64,000 nucleotides of DNA, taken from contig JAVTVJ010000296.1 of NCBI GenBank assembly GCA_034509425.1, forward strand, positions 434,001 through 498,000. The letters are read 5' to 3'. This document shows positions 13,401 to 28,400 of this stretch, piece by piece. A model generated the notes under the pieces. That model ran no database searches, was not told the origin of the DNA, and saw only the letters and a list, made by a program, of their open reading frames with translations. Both the position numbers and the translations under genes were made by a program. How positions within the stretch are numbered: position 1 is the stretch's first letter; the number at the start of each line of letters is the position of its first letter. Source of the DNA: Eopsaltria australis. Taxonomy: Eukaryota > Chordata > Aves > Passeriformes > Petroicidae.

Positions 13401-16400
13401 CTGGTTGCAGACCCATGCAGGCCAAGGTTTTTGCAAGCTCTGCTGAGTTCACCCCACAGTTTGGAGCAACGTTTGCTTGGCATCGGATGTGGACGTTCAT
13501 TTTACAGACTGACAGGGGAGATGGAAAGTAAAAGCAAAGGAACACTTAAAATAATTTGGAGGGGTTTACTGCTGAGAAAAAATTTAGTAATCCCACTTCA
13601 GGAAATACACCCGCCTGGACCTACCCTGTATCTTTAAACTAGAGGGATTTTTGCCAGTGATCTAAGTAGAAGCAAAATTAGGACTCTTGTAAGAGAACAA
13701 ACTCCTGAAAACCAGGAATAGACCCCAAACTCTCTAAGCAAGATGCCACATTGCCCAAAGTTTTTCATAAGCACGTATTTTTGAGGTACATAACTACCAT
13801 TGCAGCTATGCCTGTAAGTACAATTGGTATTTATAATGCCACAGAATTCACGACAAACCTGTCCCCTGCACTTTCATGTGTCTAATTTTAGAGACAGTGT
13901 TCAGTGGGAAACAAAAACCATTCTTGTTCTAACTCATAGGCACACACACACCCTCTTGTGGGAGGTGAAGGCAAGGATTTTACAGTCTGGATCACTGAAA
14001 CAAAAACATAACACCAGGACATGCTTAGTCATCAATTAACAGGCAGGGTAGTCAGCCTAAAGCAATGACCTTTTTTTCCCCTCACATGCCTTTCCACTGC
14101 CTTATCTCATTAGCTGAGGAAAAACCTTCAGGTAAAGGGAAAACACGAATGCAGGAAGCAGAATACTTTTAATAATGCAAGTTAAACAAAGCTGTGCTGA
14201 GAGTGCAGAGCAGAGTCCTTCTGGCAGCCAGAGATCAAAAAGGAGATCAGCAGTTTTTTTAAAACTCTTACAAAGATGAATATTCATCGCTCAGCTTTCT
14301 CCTGAAGGTTGCACAAACCAAGTCCACACGGTGCATCAAGAGTCTAAAAATAAATGTATTTTGTGAAAAGGCAACAGTGAGAAGCTGCTCACTTTTACAC
14401 TGCAGACCCTGTCGCATGATCCCCCAGAGCAAGGAGCCACAGTGGTCACAGAACGTCGGGACTTTGTAGTTGTGGACGCTGAATTTGTGAGGAATGTTGA
14501 TCCCAAACCTCTGTTCAGTCACCTGAGGCACCAAAAGGAAAGCACAGGTTTAAAATTCAAACACAAAGATTCAAATATAAAAGCTGGTGTTCATTTACGT
14601 ACAGGCATTTAAGTGCAAACCTACGAAAATAATTCCAAGTGAGAAAATGTCCTGATCCATCACCTCACTGAGGTTTACTGCAAGTGGATACTGAATTAAG
14701 AGCCTCAACCTGCTGTGAGCCAGCCCTGCTCTCCTTGCTGGCCAGGCCAGACTACCTGGCAAAGCAGATTTTAAAATAAGGGCTGCCTAGCCAATTTTAA
14801 ATTCTTAAAGACGAGTTAGAATTAGATTACCTCAAAACAAACCAATCCCACTGCAGTGTGAGCTACAGCATTTTTTAATCACATGGTTTTGAAATAATTG
14901 GCTTGCATACTATGCGCAAAAACTTGTAACTTTAGATTGAACTGTTGATTTTATTATTTTTAATATAGAATTGCTTTCACAGCTCCCCCTAAAATTCTCA
15001 TTCCTCTTCTCATCCTCCTTGTAATTAACAGCCTTTCAGGCACATCATTTCACTTTATCACTTGCACTCATCCCCTTTTTAACCTTGCTCTTTTCCAATT
15101 GTAAACCATTCAGATCTCAAGGACACCTTTTAAAAAAAATGTTCGAATGGCTGAAGAAACCGGTCCCCATTTAGCAAATTCATCCCTTTTGACTTTGTTT
15201 CTCAACATGCAGATCCTGGAAAGCTGAGGTGGAACCCACAATTCTATTAAAGAGCAGTCAGGGGTGTGACTGGAACAAGAAGTTTAAGGTGAGCGGTGCC
15301 TCCTCACTTTTGGCTTCTTTTAAAGTAGTTTAAATGCATTATAAAACCTTTATAATCCCTAGAGAGGGGTGAGGACATTCACTATTTAACTTGCACTTTA
15401 CCCTTAGGCTTCTTAACTTATTTTCATCTGGCTTGTCAAGGCATCATTTTAAGGAGTTCAGCTCGGCAGTTTGGAGGCAAGAAATAACAAACAAAGACAA
15501 TTACATGGCACAAAACACAGAGCTGCCTCGTGAATAAACAGATTTGATTTGATTTTTCCTCAAACAGTTATTGAACCATCTCCAGTTCCAGAAATGAGAC
15601 ATGCAATGCACAGGGCAGTGTCAGGCAGGGATGTTACTCCCATCAAACACAGCCAAAAATAGCAAGAAAGAAAACCTTCAGAAATACAACTTATGCAAGG
15701 GTTCTCTGTTACAACGTATTTCACAGAGCAAAGGTGTGAAGCAATGACTAAATGAGCCCTTCAGGCAATCAGAAAAGAAAAGAAAAAAAGAGGCAAAACA
15801 AAAACCAGTGGTTGGCCAGAAAAATCCACATTAAGAACCAGGCACCAAATTTTGACTGCACCACAGTTAATCATGCAAGAAAATTACCAAGGAAACCAGT
15901 GGATTTGCTGCTTATTGATGCCTTCCAGTGAAGATATCCTGACTTCTTAAATCATGTGCTAATCCAAACAGTTAATGGCATTGACAGAACAACTGGATGA
16001 CATTGCATGGCTTTTAAGCAGGTCCCTATCACTCTTTCCCACTTTTAAATCCATTAACAAAGATAACACAAAGTAAATTCTCTTATAGGGCAATCCCAGA
16101 GACCCAGACAAAGTATGATGACCCAAAATAACCAACATGACCTTACCTTGAGATCATTCTTGTTAGTATTGTTTTGGCACGTGCAAGCTGTGACAATGAG
16201 GTGATGGCAGCGCTTGTGAACAACACAGGTGCACACTAGGAAACAAAAGAGGCAAGCTGAAAAGGGCCCTTGGAAGGCTCAGAACACACCAATCCACCAG
16301 CTGGGCTCCTTAAGGCTCAGCTGCATCATCAGCACACAGTAAAGATGGGGAAAATAATTGGTGGCTTGGAATTAACAAGAGATCTGGAGAAATATCTTCA

Positions 16401-19400
16401 ACCCACTGCAACAGAAATTCTGCACTGGATCATTCACACAGCCCAGAAAACAGCTACCTATATCAAATATGGGTGATGGACACAGAAACAACAGTGCAGC
16501 TTCTCAAACTACTCAAAAAAAGCAGTCAAAATAATTATTCAGTGAAGAGTGTTCCACAAAGCAATATGCATTTTGTTTACATGCAGCTTCCTTTCACAGG
16601 ACACCAGTGCCCTGTTACACTGCACAGGAACAGGCTGTGTTAGGCTATACTGAAACCATGAATCAGGTAATTCTGGGGAAAAGGGAAAGGTAGAACAGTG
16701 ATTAAATGCAAACAAGCGCCACATACATCTCTGCAGCCAGTCAGCCAAACCATGCATTCAGGCAGAAGTGCTGTGCCAGCCCATGAAGTCACAAACTCCC
16801 TGATTTTACTTTGTTGAACTTCATAGGGAGAGAAAGGGAGAGGGTGGCCATTCCAGCAGGGTATTTTGTGTCCCAATACCAGCTGAGCACTGTCCCTGGG
16901 CGCCTCAAGCCTGGCTGGGTGTTGCATGCAGCCAGCACCTCAGTGGACCTGCACAGGATGAAACAGCAACTGGACACCCAGGTGTTTGCAGGAATGTGGC
17001 TGCTCCTGCAGCCATGCAAACCCGACAGGGGCTCAAAAGCACAGGCCTGGCCGCCTGGGGAGGAAGAGGAGTGGTGACTCCTGAGCAGCTCAGAGCTGCA
17101 GGATGTCCCAGCAGCATGGGAAAGCACTCCCCAAACAGCACATCCCACACACACCACACAGGACAGGAGCACCTTACCTTGGCACTGGTATCCCTGCTTC
17201 CCAAACACGCCCCTGGCCAAGAGAAAACATAGACACAATTTAAAGGCAGAAAGGCAGTTGTCTTGCAGAGTGTTTACAGAAGACAGAGCCAAAATGCAGG
17301 AGGATCCCACATTATCAGATCCCACGGCAGAGCTGCCCATCAGCAGTGGTGCAATCCAGCACAGGGGTGTGAGAGCACAGGAAAGCACTGCACAGGCCAT
17401 GGCTCTCAGGGCAGGCTGTCAACAAGCCTGCATTCCCCATATTCCCCCTCACTCTCATTTCCCAAATACCTCACTTCATTACAACACACCACACATATGA
17501 CACTGATCCCACAGCCCACACCCTGTTATTATCTCTCCCACTCCATGTTCTTTTGAGACATATCTATGCTTTTCTCCCTGCTCTGCCTACTCCTCCATGT
17601 GCATCACCTCACACCTCTCTGATGGCTTTTCTGTTCTGAGGAATTTTCTCTAAACTTTCAAGCAGCTGGTTTTTCCTCAGTGTAATCTCAATGCTCCACT
17701 CCAGTGAGTGGGGTCTTTCTTCAGGTTGCTTCGTTAGTTTTTTTTTTCCTCTTGAAATTACATCTGTGGTTACAAGGGAGGGGCACTGCCCCATCCCCAC
17801 ACCACCCTAGTTTGCTTCCAGCATCCAAGATTCACATCACCTCTGGCGTCTCTGCAGCAAACTCCAGTTTGCAGCATAAATGTCCCCTGCCAAACCTGAT
17901 GGCCAAGGAGCACCTCATCAGTGGCCCTGGGTAAAGTGCTTAGTGACCAATTCAGGACTGGTCACTTGTCCCCAGAACACAGAGGGCTGGGGAGCTGTGT
18001 GCCAGGGTGCTTGCGCTGCTCTTACCAGATGAACTCCCTGCAGTGAGAGCAGTAGGTGGGCTGTCTCAGGTAGGTGGCCATGAACTTGTGCCCGTTCACC
18101 TGGTGCACCCTCCTTCGCATCGCCCGCTGCCGCTTCCGAGTGAGGTTCTTGAAGATGCGGTCCCTCTGCAGAGTCCCTGTGCAGGGGGAGAAGGAGAGAA
18201 AAGCACAGCCAAACATTAGGATCATCACACACAGTTTTTACTCCTGGTTTTGCAATGGTGTTTAGTTTGTGAGGAGGATGTGGACCTGCTGAGACAAGCC
18301 CAGAGATGGCCACGGAGATGATGCCAGGGCTGGAGCCCCTCTGCTGTGGAGACAGGCTGAGAGAGCTGGACTGTCCAGCCTGGAGAAGAGATGGCTCTGG
18401 AGAGACCTTAGAGCCCCTTCCAGTGCCTGAAGGGGGCTACAAGAGAGCTGGAGAAGGACTTTTGACAAGGGCATGGAGTGATAGGACAAGGGGGAATGGT
18501 TTCCCACTGAAAGACAGTAGGTTTAGATTGGATATTTTGAACAAATTCTTTACTGTGAGGGTGGTGAGGCCCTGGCACAGGCTGTCCAGAGAAGCTGTGG
18601 CTGCCCCATCCCTGGGAGTGTTCCAGGCCAGGTTGGATGGGGCCGGGAGCAACCTGGGACAGTGGAAGGTGTCCCTGCCCATGGCAGGGAGTTGAAATTA
18701 GACGATATTTAAGATCCCTTCCAACACAAACCATTCCATGATTCTATGATAAAATGTTTTCTAACGCCACAATTACATCCCTGGTTTAGAAGTCAGGGTA
18801 TTGTGGTCTAGAACAAGGATGGCATCTGGGACAGGTACAGAACTTAATTGCAATGTCCCCTTTAGCTCAAAATTGTATTTTTCATCTAGAAATATCTGCA
18901 TTTTCCTATCCTCTCTCTCCTCTCCTATGTTGAGACATGCCACTAAGCTATTAACTCACAAGCTGTAAATAGACCAGAAGCTCAGTTGTCACAATTCACA
19001 GCTTTTTGGGCAATAACTCCTGAAAACACAACTACACGTTAGCAACTGACCAATACCACACTTGCTGGGTGAAAGCAGTGCTTTGCTTTGTGAACAGAGT
19101 TCATCCACCTTTGGTATTCTCATGCTACATTTCTTTATCACTATTTGCAGCATTTTTACATCCTTCCAATACTTCCTGTGCTGGTAAAAAAAAAACCCAT
19201 AGGCTACTTTTTCAAAGATGGCTAGTTGTCTGATATGTGCCACACTCAGCTTTCTTTAAAGGGTTTGTTTTCCAAAGGTTAGATAATATTTGATAGCCCT
19301 GGAAAGCAGGGGCCCAGGAACTGCTGGCATTCAAATCTGAATTGTCCCAAAATTTAATTTAATTTTAAAACAGAGTAGACTATTTCAGTTGAAAGGGATC

Positions 19401-22400
19401 TACAATAATCATCTAGTCCAACTGTCTGACCACGTCAGAATGGACCAAAAGTTGATGTATTTTAAGAGCATTGTTCAAATGCTTCTTAAACAAGACAGGC
19501 TGTGGGCACTGACCACCTGTTTAGGAAGCCTTTTCCCATGTCTGAACCACCTCTCATTAAAGAAATTCTTCCTAATGCCCAGTCCAAGCCTCCTCTGGCA
19601 CACTTTAATATCACAATTTAATTACCTATCAATATAATTTAATCTTTTTACCGAGTTTAGTTCAGTCACATAACAATTTCCTAGCAAAGCTCAATTTACA
19701 CGAAACAAGTGACTCTCAAAAGGCAGAACTGAGCTCTAGATCAAGAGAGCCATTCCTGTTTAGGCAGCAGCCATCCAAATAACATACCCCAGGCAGCTGG
19801 TCCCTGGGATCCTCACACAGACCTCAGACTCAGCTGAGTTTCCCAGATCAAAGCCTCATCTGGGGCACGCTTGCCTCAGAAGAAATGAAATTTGCAGTTT
19901 TCAGGTTAGTTAAGTTGCAAAGTAAAGGCCCTGGAAGAAGGGGACACACCAGAGTCTGCCACAGGTGATTGTGTACCAAAATTCTGTATTCAGGACTCCT
20001 GTTTTGAGCGTGGATTGGATGCAAGAGCAAAGCCAGCTCCTGCCAAACCCTCTGCATGGATATAATGCCACAGAAGGGACAGGGCTGTAAACTCCCAGCG
20101 CTGTGGATCAGCAGCTGGACCCAAACACAGCTGTCACCAACCCACATCTTCCCACAAAAAGGGGGCAGAGCAATTCCCTGCTTTCAACTGGCTTTGTTCA
20201 TTAACCACTGGGGGGAGGGGGTGGTGGAAATAGAGGAAAAGCTGTCAACCTGATCAAGGCCTGAAATGCAGGAACCCCACATCACAGGCATATTGCCTGG
20301 TCCTCTTTGTAGGAGCTGAGATAAGGGAAACCATCCTGTCAGTGCTGAGCCCAGCCACTTCAAGGGACTGTGAGCCACAGGATGGAATCCTCCTGGGACT
20401 CTTGCTGGAGGTTTAGAAGCAAAGCCAGCCATAAAGCTGAAGGGTTTTCTGCTGAGTCTCCCAGCCATTTCTGCATGTGTCCCTTCCCCAGGCACTCATG
20501 GAAACCTCCTACCCGATGGCATCACTGTGACACAGAGCACAGCTTGACTTCAGGACAGCTTGCATTTATTTTTTTAAATGGAAGCGCATGCCATAAATTA
20601 GGATTTTCCCACTTAAACACACCAACAAAAAGGATGTGGTAAGGCTGATCCAAGCACTTAACAGAAACCTGCTTTCTTCAGTGCAGAGCTCCAAGCAGCT
20701 GGGCAGAGACTGGCACGGAAGAGCCTGGCTTTGTAGGGAAGTGCTCAAACATGTGTTTAATTCCCACTGAGGTCAACAGGACACAGGGGAGCACAGGAAT
20801 TGCCAGACTGAATCAGAACATTGGTCCATCTAGTTCAGCATCCTGCCTCTGGCAGTGGGCAACCAGAAACACATGACAGCAGCATGGAGGAGCTCTGCAG
20901 CTGGGAGATAATTCGCCTCTTTCCCACGCACGAGATGTCATTTTGATCTCCAGAAGTGAGGTCTGATTTGTGGAGGTTTAATACTCCTTTCAAATGTTCA
21001 ACCATCACTGCACAAGTTCAACTGCCTTGTTATCTACCATAGGAAACAAGCCTTAGAAGAACCTCAAGAGGTCAACCAAAAGCTCCTTAAAAAGGAAGAT
21101 CAAGAACCAGTTGCTTTGCTGAGCCTGAGCCTCCTGCAATTTCATGTGAGAATAAAGAAAAAAATTCCTTATAGTATTACAGAATGTGCCCAACTTCAAA
21201 TTCAAGAGAACATCTCTTTGATCTAGGTTTAGGCAAACACTTAAAGTGTTTTTCCTGGATCAGGGCCAAACACCTCAGCTGGCAAAGTGTCCTGTATTGG
21301 TGTTCAGCATGTAGAGGAGAACTTCTGAGGCATGGAAAGGGCTTGAGTGGGTGGTGAGCACCTAAGCAAATCACCTAAAGAAGCAATCCAGTCACCAGCT
21401 TGCTCCATGCCAGCTGCTCCATTAGAAGCCCAACAGCTGATGCCCTTTAAGCCCCCATTTAGCAGAGTTTAAATGAATATGTTCCAAATTTAGCTCCTCC
21501 AGCCTCTGGTTTTGCTCTGGTTCCCATCAAGGACCAGCACAGTGTAATCACCTCCCTGGTGCTCTCCCATGCAGTGCAGACCACACATGGCAAGAGGAAA
21601 CCAATCCTTGGCACCAGGAATAGGGGACACTTGATGACAGCCTGCAAAGCCACCCATGGGACACTGCTGTGCATCTCTGTGGTTTGCCCAGCTTCAGACA
21701 GACTGGGATTTTGAAACAGTTCGCAAACCCCAAAAAATTACAGGCACTTGCTTTTTTCTAGACAACAGAGGGAGTCTCCATTCTGCCTGCAGTGGTGGAT
21801 CACATTGAGGGCCAACCTGGAGCCCTCTCCCCAGAGCTGTACTTGGCTTCCATCCCCATTCTCCAGACACCAAAATCCCACAGCACAACAGTTCCATCTT
21901 GCAGACCCACCTGTCATTAAAGCACATGCCACAAGCTGGGTTTTTTTCTTTACTGAAATCTAACTCCTATTTAGAACACTCCTCAAATTTCACATTTTCT
22001 CACACTGCTTGGCTGTCAGACCCTGCTCATGTTCTGCTGATACTGCACCTCTTTCAGGTGATCCTCACCCGTGCTTGTATCCACCTCAATTTACATTATA
22101 ACAAATCTGGGTGTTACTAAGCTGACTTCAGGAAGGCCTGGATTACCTTCCATATGCCATCAGCTCTTTTGGGCACTATTCTTCCCATTCCCTGGTGCTG
22201 TCTTAAGGGAAAAGGAGAGGGAGAGCCCAGCACAACCTCAGCCATACCTTGAGCTCAGGTGTAGCTGCAGGAGACCATCCACCACGTGATCTAGTGGATC
22301 TATATACACAACCACATCCCACAGAATGAACCCCTCTGTCTCAGGGCTTGGGTGCTCAAGCATCCCACACACCACACCATGGAGCTGGCAAGTTCAGCCC

Positions 22401-25400
22401 TCCAACAGGCTGCAAGTGATTTTGAAATGGTGAAACATATGGCTACCAAAACCTCCTTCCTCCCAACCACCAGGGTGGGAGTTCCGCAGCTCACACCCAT
22501 CACATCTGTTCAACATGTCCCAGTGCCACTGGGTGAGAGGCTGTGGGCAGAAATCATCCATCAACACAGCACTGAAGCCTGCTAATGGAAAGGCTGAGAC
22601 AACTGGGATTGTTCAGCCTGGAGAAGAGGAGGCTCTGGGGTGACCTTACTGCAGCCTTTCAGTACCTGAAGGGAGCCTACCAGGAAATCTGAAGAGGGAC
22701 TGTTTGCAAGGGTGTGTAGTGACAGAACAAGGGAGAACAGATTCAAACTGAAAGACAATAGGTTTAGCTGAGTTATTAGGAAGAAATTCTTCTCTCTGAG
22801 GGTGCTGAGGCCCTGGCACAGGTTGCCCAGAGAAGCAGTGGATGCCCCATCCCTGGCAGTGTTCCAGGCCAGGCTGGATGGGGTTTGGAGAAACTTGGGA
22901 TAGTGGAAGGTGTCCCAGCCCATAGAAGGGGGCTAGAATGAGGTGATCTTTAAGGTCTCTTCCAACCCAATCTTTCCAATCTTTCTGTGATTCTATGACA
23001 GGGTGGCCAATGCAGCAGCCCCTCAGGCCTCTCATCTTTGGTGTCAGAGGATATAAAGCCATCAGAGACATTTTCCCAGCTCATGTTTTGCATTCTGGCC
23101 AGTTTCCTACAGGATACATATTTTCCTTCTGGACACAGAGGGTGTTTTACAAAACAAAGCCATTCTAGACCAGACTTTTAAAAGCCTCTAATCTCTGGTA
23201 AAGCAACAACCACCATGACCGGTTCAAATGTCCAAATACTTCTATAAAAGCAGACAAGTAATTGCTCAGTGCAGGGAGTTTCCACATCCGTGGTTAAACT
23301 CGGACATCTGTAACTATGGGGTATTTACTGTGCCTGGCTAAGTGCAAAACTTAACTACAAAGTTCAACACTAAAAAGCCTCTTCCCCTTTCCTGCTCTGC
23401 ACTCACACTGAACACGTGTTCATGGCAGTGGAAATTATACATGCAGCGGGAGAGGAGAATAAAGAACCCACCAAGTCATCTGAGGACACGTGCAAGCACC
23501 AGCACATCCTCACCCACTCAGCAGCCTCTACCACCACCCCACCTGCCCCCTGAGCTCACCTGATCCTGCTCTTCCTGGGCAGAGATCCCTCCTTTCCCCC
23601 CACCCCAGTTTGTATTCCAGGGGGTTATGTCAGGTAAATCCTCACAGTGGTGCCATAACTACAGCAGGAAAGCAAGAGGAAGAGCTGCAGGATGAAGTGA
23701 TGTTTTGGAATTATTTGATTTGAGTAGTTAAAGCTCATCAGGTCTCATCTATTGGAAATCAATCTCACTGTGGGGGTATCCACCAGTGCTGTAACACCAG
23801 CAGAGCAAAGGCCAGCCAGGCACCTCCTCACACATGACAGCTCCTAGTGTTACACTCCCATACGCACCAGTGGCATTTTAATTTGGAAGATATAAAGATA
23901 TTCAAAAAAGCAATGAAAAAAGCCTTAAATCAATAATGCTAATAGGTAAAAACTTAATGAAGCCTTCTTTTATCAGTACCAGGAGCAGTGTACACATTAT
24001 CCTCCCCTAGGAGCACTGCCAGCAAGCTCCCCTTGCACTGACACAAGCACGGAGCAAAGACCAGCCACAGATTTTACTGGAGTATGAAAATCAAGATAGG
24101 GGATTAAGAGACCCCCTCACCTCTTGCAAGCATCACACTGAGCAACAATCTCAGATCATGCTAAATCCTCATCTAGCCCATGCCCTAATGGTAAACAGTA
24201 GTGTGTGTTTTAGGAAAAGAATACATAAACCAGATCAAGTAAATGAATTCACCTCCCACCCCCTCCAGCCATCAGTACGTAGGTGTTCTCTCAATATTTA
24301 CCTAACAGTGGGCTTCCTCACATCTACTAAATGTAAACTGAGGTTAAACCAAGGTGTTTATTTCCCTGGCTGCAAAACACGTAAGTTACGACCAAAATCC
24401 ATTACTAAGGTTTTGCATCTTTCAAGGAGTTTTATCACCATAATCCTGTGGAGGGTCAAAACCCCGGGAAGCCTTGCTAATTAAAATGTTGTGAACACAA
24501 CACAGCATTGAAGAAGAAGCTGACAGCCTGACCCTCAAAAGGGAAAGGATTTAAATATCCTGTTCTGCTTCTCTGATATTAATGCTGCAGAGTGAAAGCC
24601 TAATCTTTTCTACTACAAAGCTTTTCTTCAGTTCCTCTTAAAAGTTAAGTTGGATGCACAGGTCAGCCAGGTGGAAAACAGCCACCTCCACAAAGACCAC
24701 ATTAACCCCAAGGGGTTCCTCTCCCAGCAGAAGCTGATCCTTCTGTTGCTTTTGCCAGTCTGTGCACGATCTGGTCTCTGCACTCTGGTTCCAATCCCAG
24801 GAGAGGCGCCTTGCAAAGCAAACATGTGGCACATCAAACACAGGCTGCGACTTATGTTTGATCCAGCTGCCGGTTTGCCCTCTGAAACTGGATAAAGTTT
24901 TGTGTGGAGATCAGAGAAAGAGCCAGGTAGGGCTGGCAGCACTGTGCTGTCTTCCAGGACTTCTCAGAAAAGCCATGTTCATGGGCAGCTCATCTTCGAA
25001 GATGCTAACCTGTCAATATTGTCTGAAAGAGTAAGAAGGAACAATGATGCTCTGAATCCAAAGAAAGTTTTCCCCACTCATGAGTGTGAAACAGCTCTAT
25101 CAGCAGTCTTGGAAATGCAAACATGTAATCATCCCTGCACCAAATCACACAGAACAGGGCACTGGAGGCATGGCCTCTGTTTCTTGTCCAAGTGCTGAAG
25201 TAGGGCAGATCCATCTTCCTTGTTTTCCTGCCAGATCTAGGACATAAATTCATCTCAGCTCTCAGTGATTAACAGCATTTGAAGACTGAAGCTGAAGGAT
25301 GATGTTTCAGTGTGGCAGCAGTGGAACAGAATCAATGAAGTTCATACAACAATACCAGTGAGCAGGACAGTGCCCAGCTATTGCTACAAAAGCCCATAAC

Positions 25401-28400
25401 AGGTTTCTGTCTAGAATTACACAATGATGCCAAAGCTCAGGTGGTACCAGCAGGTAAGACAAAAAAGCACCTGTTGGGGGCTCAGTCTTCTTCAGCCTCT
25501 TGGCCTTGGCTGTAGCAGTGCCAGGGAGAGCAGGACAGCTCTGCAGAGCTGCAGTGGCCAGTGTGTGGCTGCTGGGAGCATCCACATCTTCAGGAGGTGA
25601 TGCAAAGCCAAGGGTACAGCCCAGTGCTGGGGCTGAGGGAGGAATAGCTGCTTTTTATCTGTTTGCATCAATTCTGTGAGACCATGAAAGAGCAGGAAGA
25701 AGGCAGCTTGAGAACCTCTAAAACAAGTATTGTGCTGCCTCTTCAAGTCTCCCAACCAGTTATGAACCCCATACAGGTTATTTTGCATAGAGTTTTAATC
25801 CCAATTGCCACAGAGGTTTTCAGACCTGCACCAAGCAGCTTTACCACATCTGCTCTTACATGATTTTTCTTGGAAAAGTTTGGTTTTTTTTCCCCTAAGA
25901 AAAGTTGGTTTTAGACGTTTGCTTGTGGATGCTGACAGCTCTGGAGCAAGGCACCACAGTATATTGCACAAGGCTGAAAAATGTCAGTGGAAAAGCTTTT
26001 CCACTCATTTCTACAGTGAGTAAACTTACCATTCCATCTCTGCAAGCTTTTGCATTCATTTGCAAAACCTCAGGATATATCTGCTTGCCAGAGAGACCAG
26101 GCTTGGGCAACGATGGCAGAGAACTGTCTCAGCTTGCACAGAGACGAGATTCCAGGATAAAAGGATTTTATTTAAAAATTAGAAGAGGGATTTGAGGGAG
26201 ACAAGAGAAACCTGAGCGCCGAACTGAGGCCATCAGAGCCCCAGACTGGCACTGTGACTGGAATACCACCTTGGATCTGTCTCTTATCCAGCAGGACACA
26301 GTTTCAATAAGCAAAATAAACTAGTCTGGTCATATTCCAGACAGATGCTTCCCTGTGGCTGTGGCTGAACATGATCTTCCAGCAGAAGTAGAATCTAAAA
26401 TCACCCCAGCCCCACTGTTCCCTCCTCCCAGTGGAGCCCCCTCCCCTGAGCCATCTCAGACCCATCTGCATTCAACTGCTCCATAACCCACTCCTGCCAC
26501 ACTGACCTACAAAAGAACAGGCAAAAAAAAACCCCCAAAAACATCCCAAAACACTTCTTACTGCATGGCTCATTAGAGCCTTCACAAACTGATTCCTCTC
26601 CTTCCTCCCCTCTCAGTTACTATCATTGCCATTTCCCTGTGCTTAGGCAAGCGAATTTCCATTGTAAAACCTCCTGTTAGTCCTTCCCACTTACTAAACT
26701 CAAGAGAAAAATGTTGAGACGTGATTTACTAGGGAAGGGAACCATTTTAATGCATTATTCATTAGAAACAGGAAAATAAAACTAACTAAGCAACTTTGAT
26801 CTTTTCCATGATTAATTCATGTGCCAAAAGCCCTCTGATTTAGAAGATCTCAAACCACGCTGGCTACAAAGCAGAAATAGCAGTAACAGAGTGACAGCAT
26901 TTCTAAGTCAAAGCTCCCATCACTTGTGCAAAATCCTCAAGAAAAGCAGATTTGGTGGCAGGGAGATCCTGAACCCTCCTTGCTCCTGCTGCCTTGGGGT
27001 TCCTGCATGTCACAACCACCAGCAGCTCACATGCTCGTGGGTGGCTCCGTAGCAGGGATCACAACATGCTCTTGGGAGGCTCTGCCCACACAGGGAAGCA
27101 CGAGATCCAAGTCAAACCTATTTTTAACCAAGTGTAGTTTAAAGCTATTTTTAAAAGTGGATGCTCTGGGGACATCCCCCTTTCGGGGCACAGGGGCAGC
27201 TTCAGAAGTTGGCTGCTTTGGTATGGAAACAAGGGTGTCCACACAATGTCTGACAATCAACTAAACCTGCTTAAAAATTACACCTTTATGCTCAGGCACC
27301 TCAATTTGCTACAGATACAGATTTAACATCACTCTCAAATAAGGAGGAGCAGGAGAATACTCTTTATGGAGCACAAAGACAAAACATACAAACAGGATGA
27401 ACAAAAAGCCAGTTGAAATGGGAATATCATGAAGCTTGAGTCCAGAGGGTCCCAAAGTTTTGCAGCATCTCCACAAACAGCAACCACGTTCCTCAACACA
27501 GCAGCCATCCCTACTATGAAATCTCAAGCCTTCCTCACCAAGGGCACTCCACAAGAAAGCAAACTATATCCCAAAGCACAACTCCAGTCTAGTCAGGAAC
27601 AAATTAACCGCGAAAGCTAATTCAACAGGACAAGTTAAACATCCCCCCTTTTCTGCCACTGGGGGCTCTGACTGCTGCCATGAGATGCCTCAGTTTTTCC
27701 CCTGGAGGTGCACTGGCCTTGGGCTCCCTGGGCAGGATGATCAATACCTGAATCACCACCCTGCAACACCTGGATTCTCCTGGTGAACTGGTCACCCCAC
27801 AGCTGTGGAGCCCAAGTGGCCCAGCAGCAAACTCAGCTCTGATCCCACAGCTGACCCAGGAGCCTCTGAGATTTCCATGTGGCAGCTTGCTAATGAGCCC
27901 TCTAATTTCAACAGCCTTAAAAAGCAGGTTGTTTACCATGTCGCTCTCCCACGCAGGTTCCCACACACCATGGGCTGAGCAAGACGCTGCCGCAGCAAAG
28001 CATCTGTCAAGAAAAATAAATTCAGCCTCTTGTACTCCCAGCTTCTTGGGAAGAGATCTGCCAGGAAGCAGCACCTCTTCTCATCAATACATCCCCACCT
28101 TGGCACTGCAGCAAGGAAATACTCACAGAGTCCATCCTAAAACTCTTCTGCTGATGGCAGGGACCAACCATGAGTGCTCTGCCCCTCCCAGTGCCAGGGG
28201 ATTATTGTGATTTCCCAGAGGGATTTCCCCAGGGCTGCAGGCCAGGAGTGGTGCCTGCAGGAAATGCAGCTCTCCCCAAAAGCTTCCCAGTAGCTAACAC
28301 AGCCAGACCTGATCTCTTCCCCCTTCCCTATCTCCTCCCAAACATGGTTTTCACCCTGCGATACATATTTCTCCACTTCTGAAATATGTCTCTGGGATTT

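Noticed and set aside
13940..13955. CA-repeat-like run
   Set aside because: Only about five units; too short to call a microsatellite.
16789..17400. 203-codon minus-strand open frame
   Set aside because: It contains exon 4 in frame but reads straight through both splice sites into introns 3 and 4.
18306..18734. Open frames in both strands
   Set aside because: They fall wholly inside a CR1 fragment in its 3' region; the same pseudo-peptides recur at 22646-23071.
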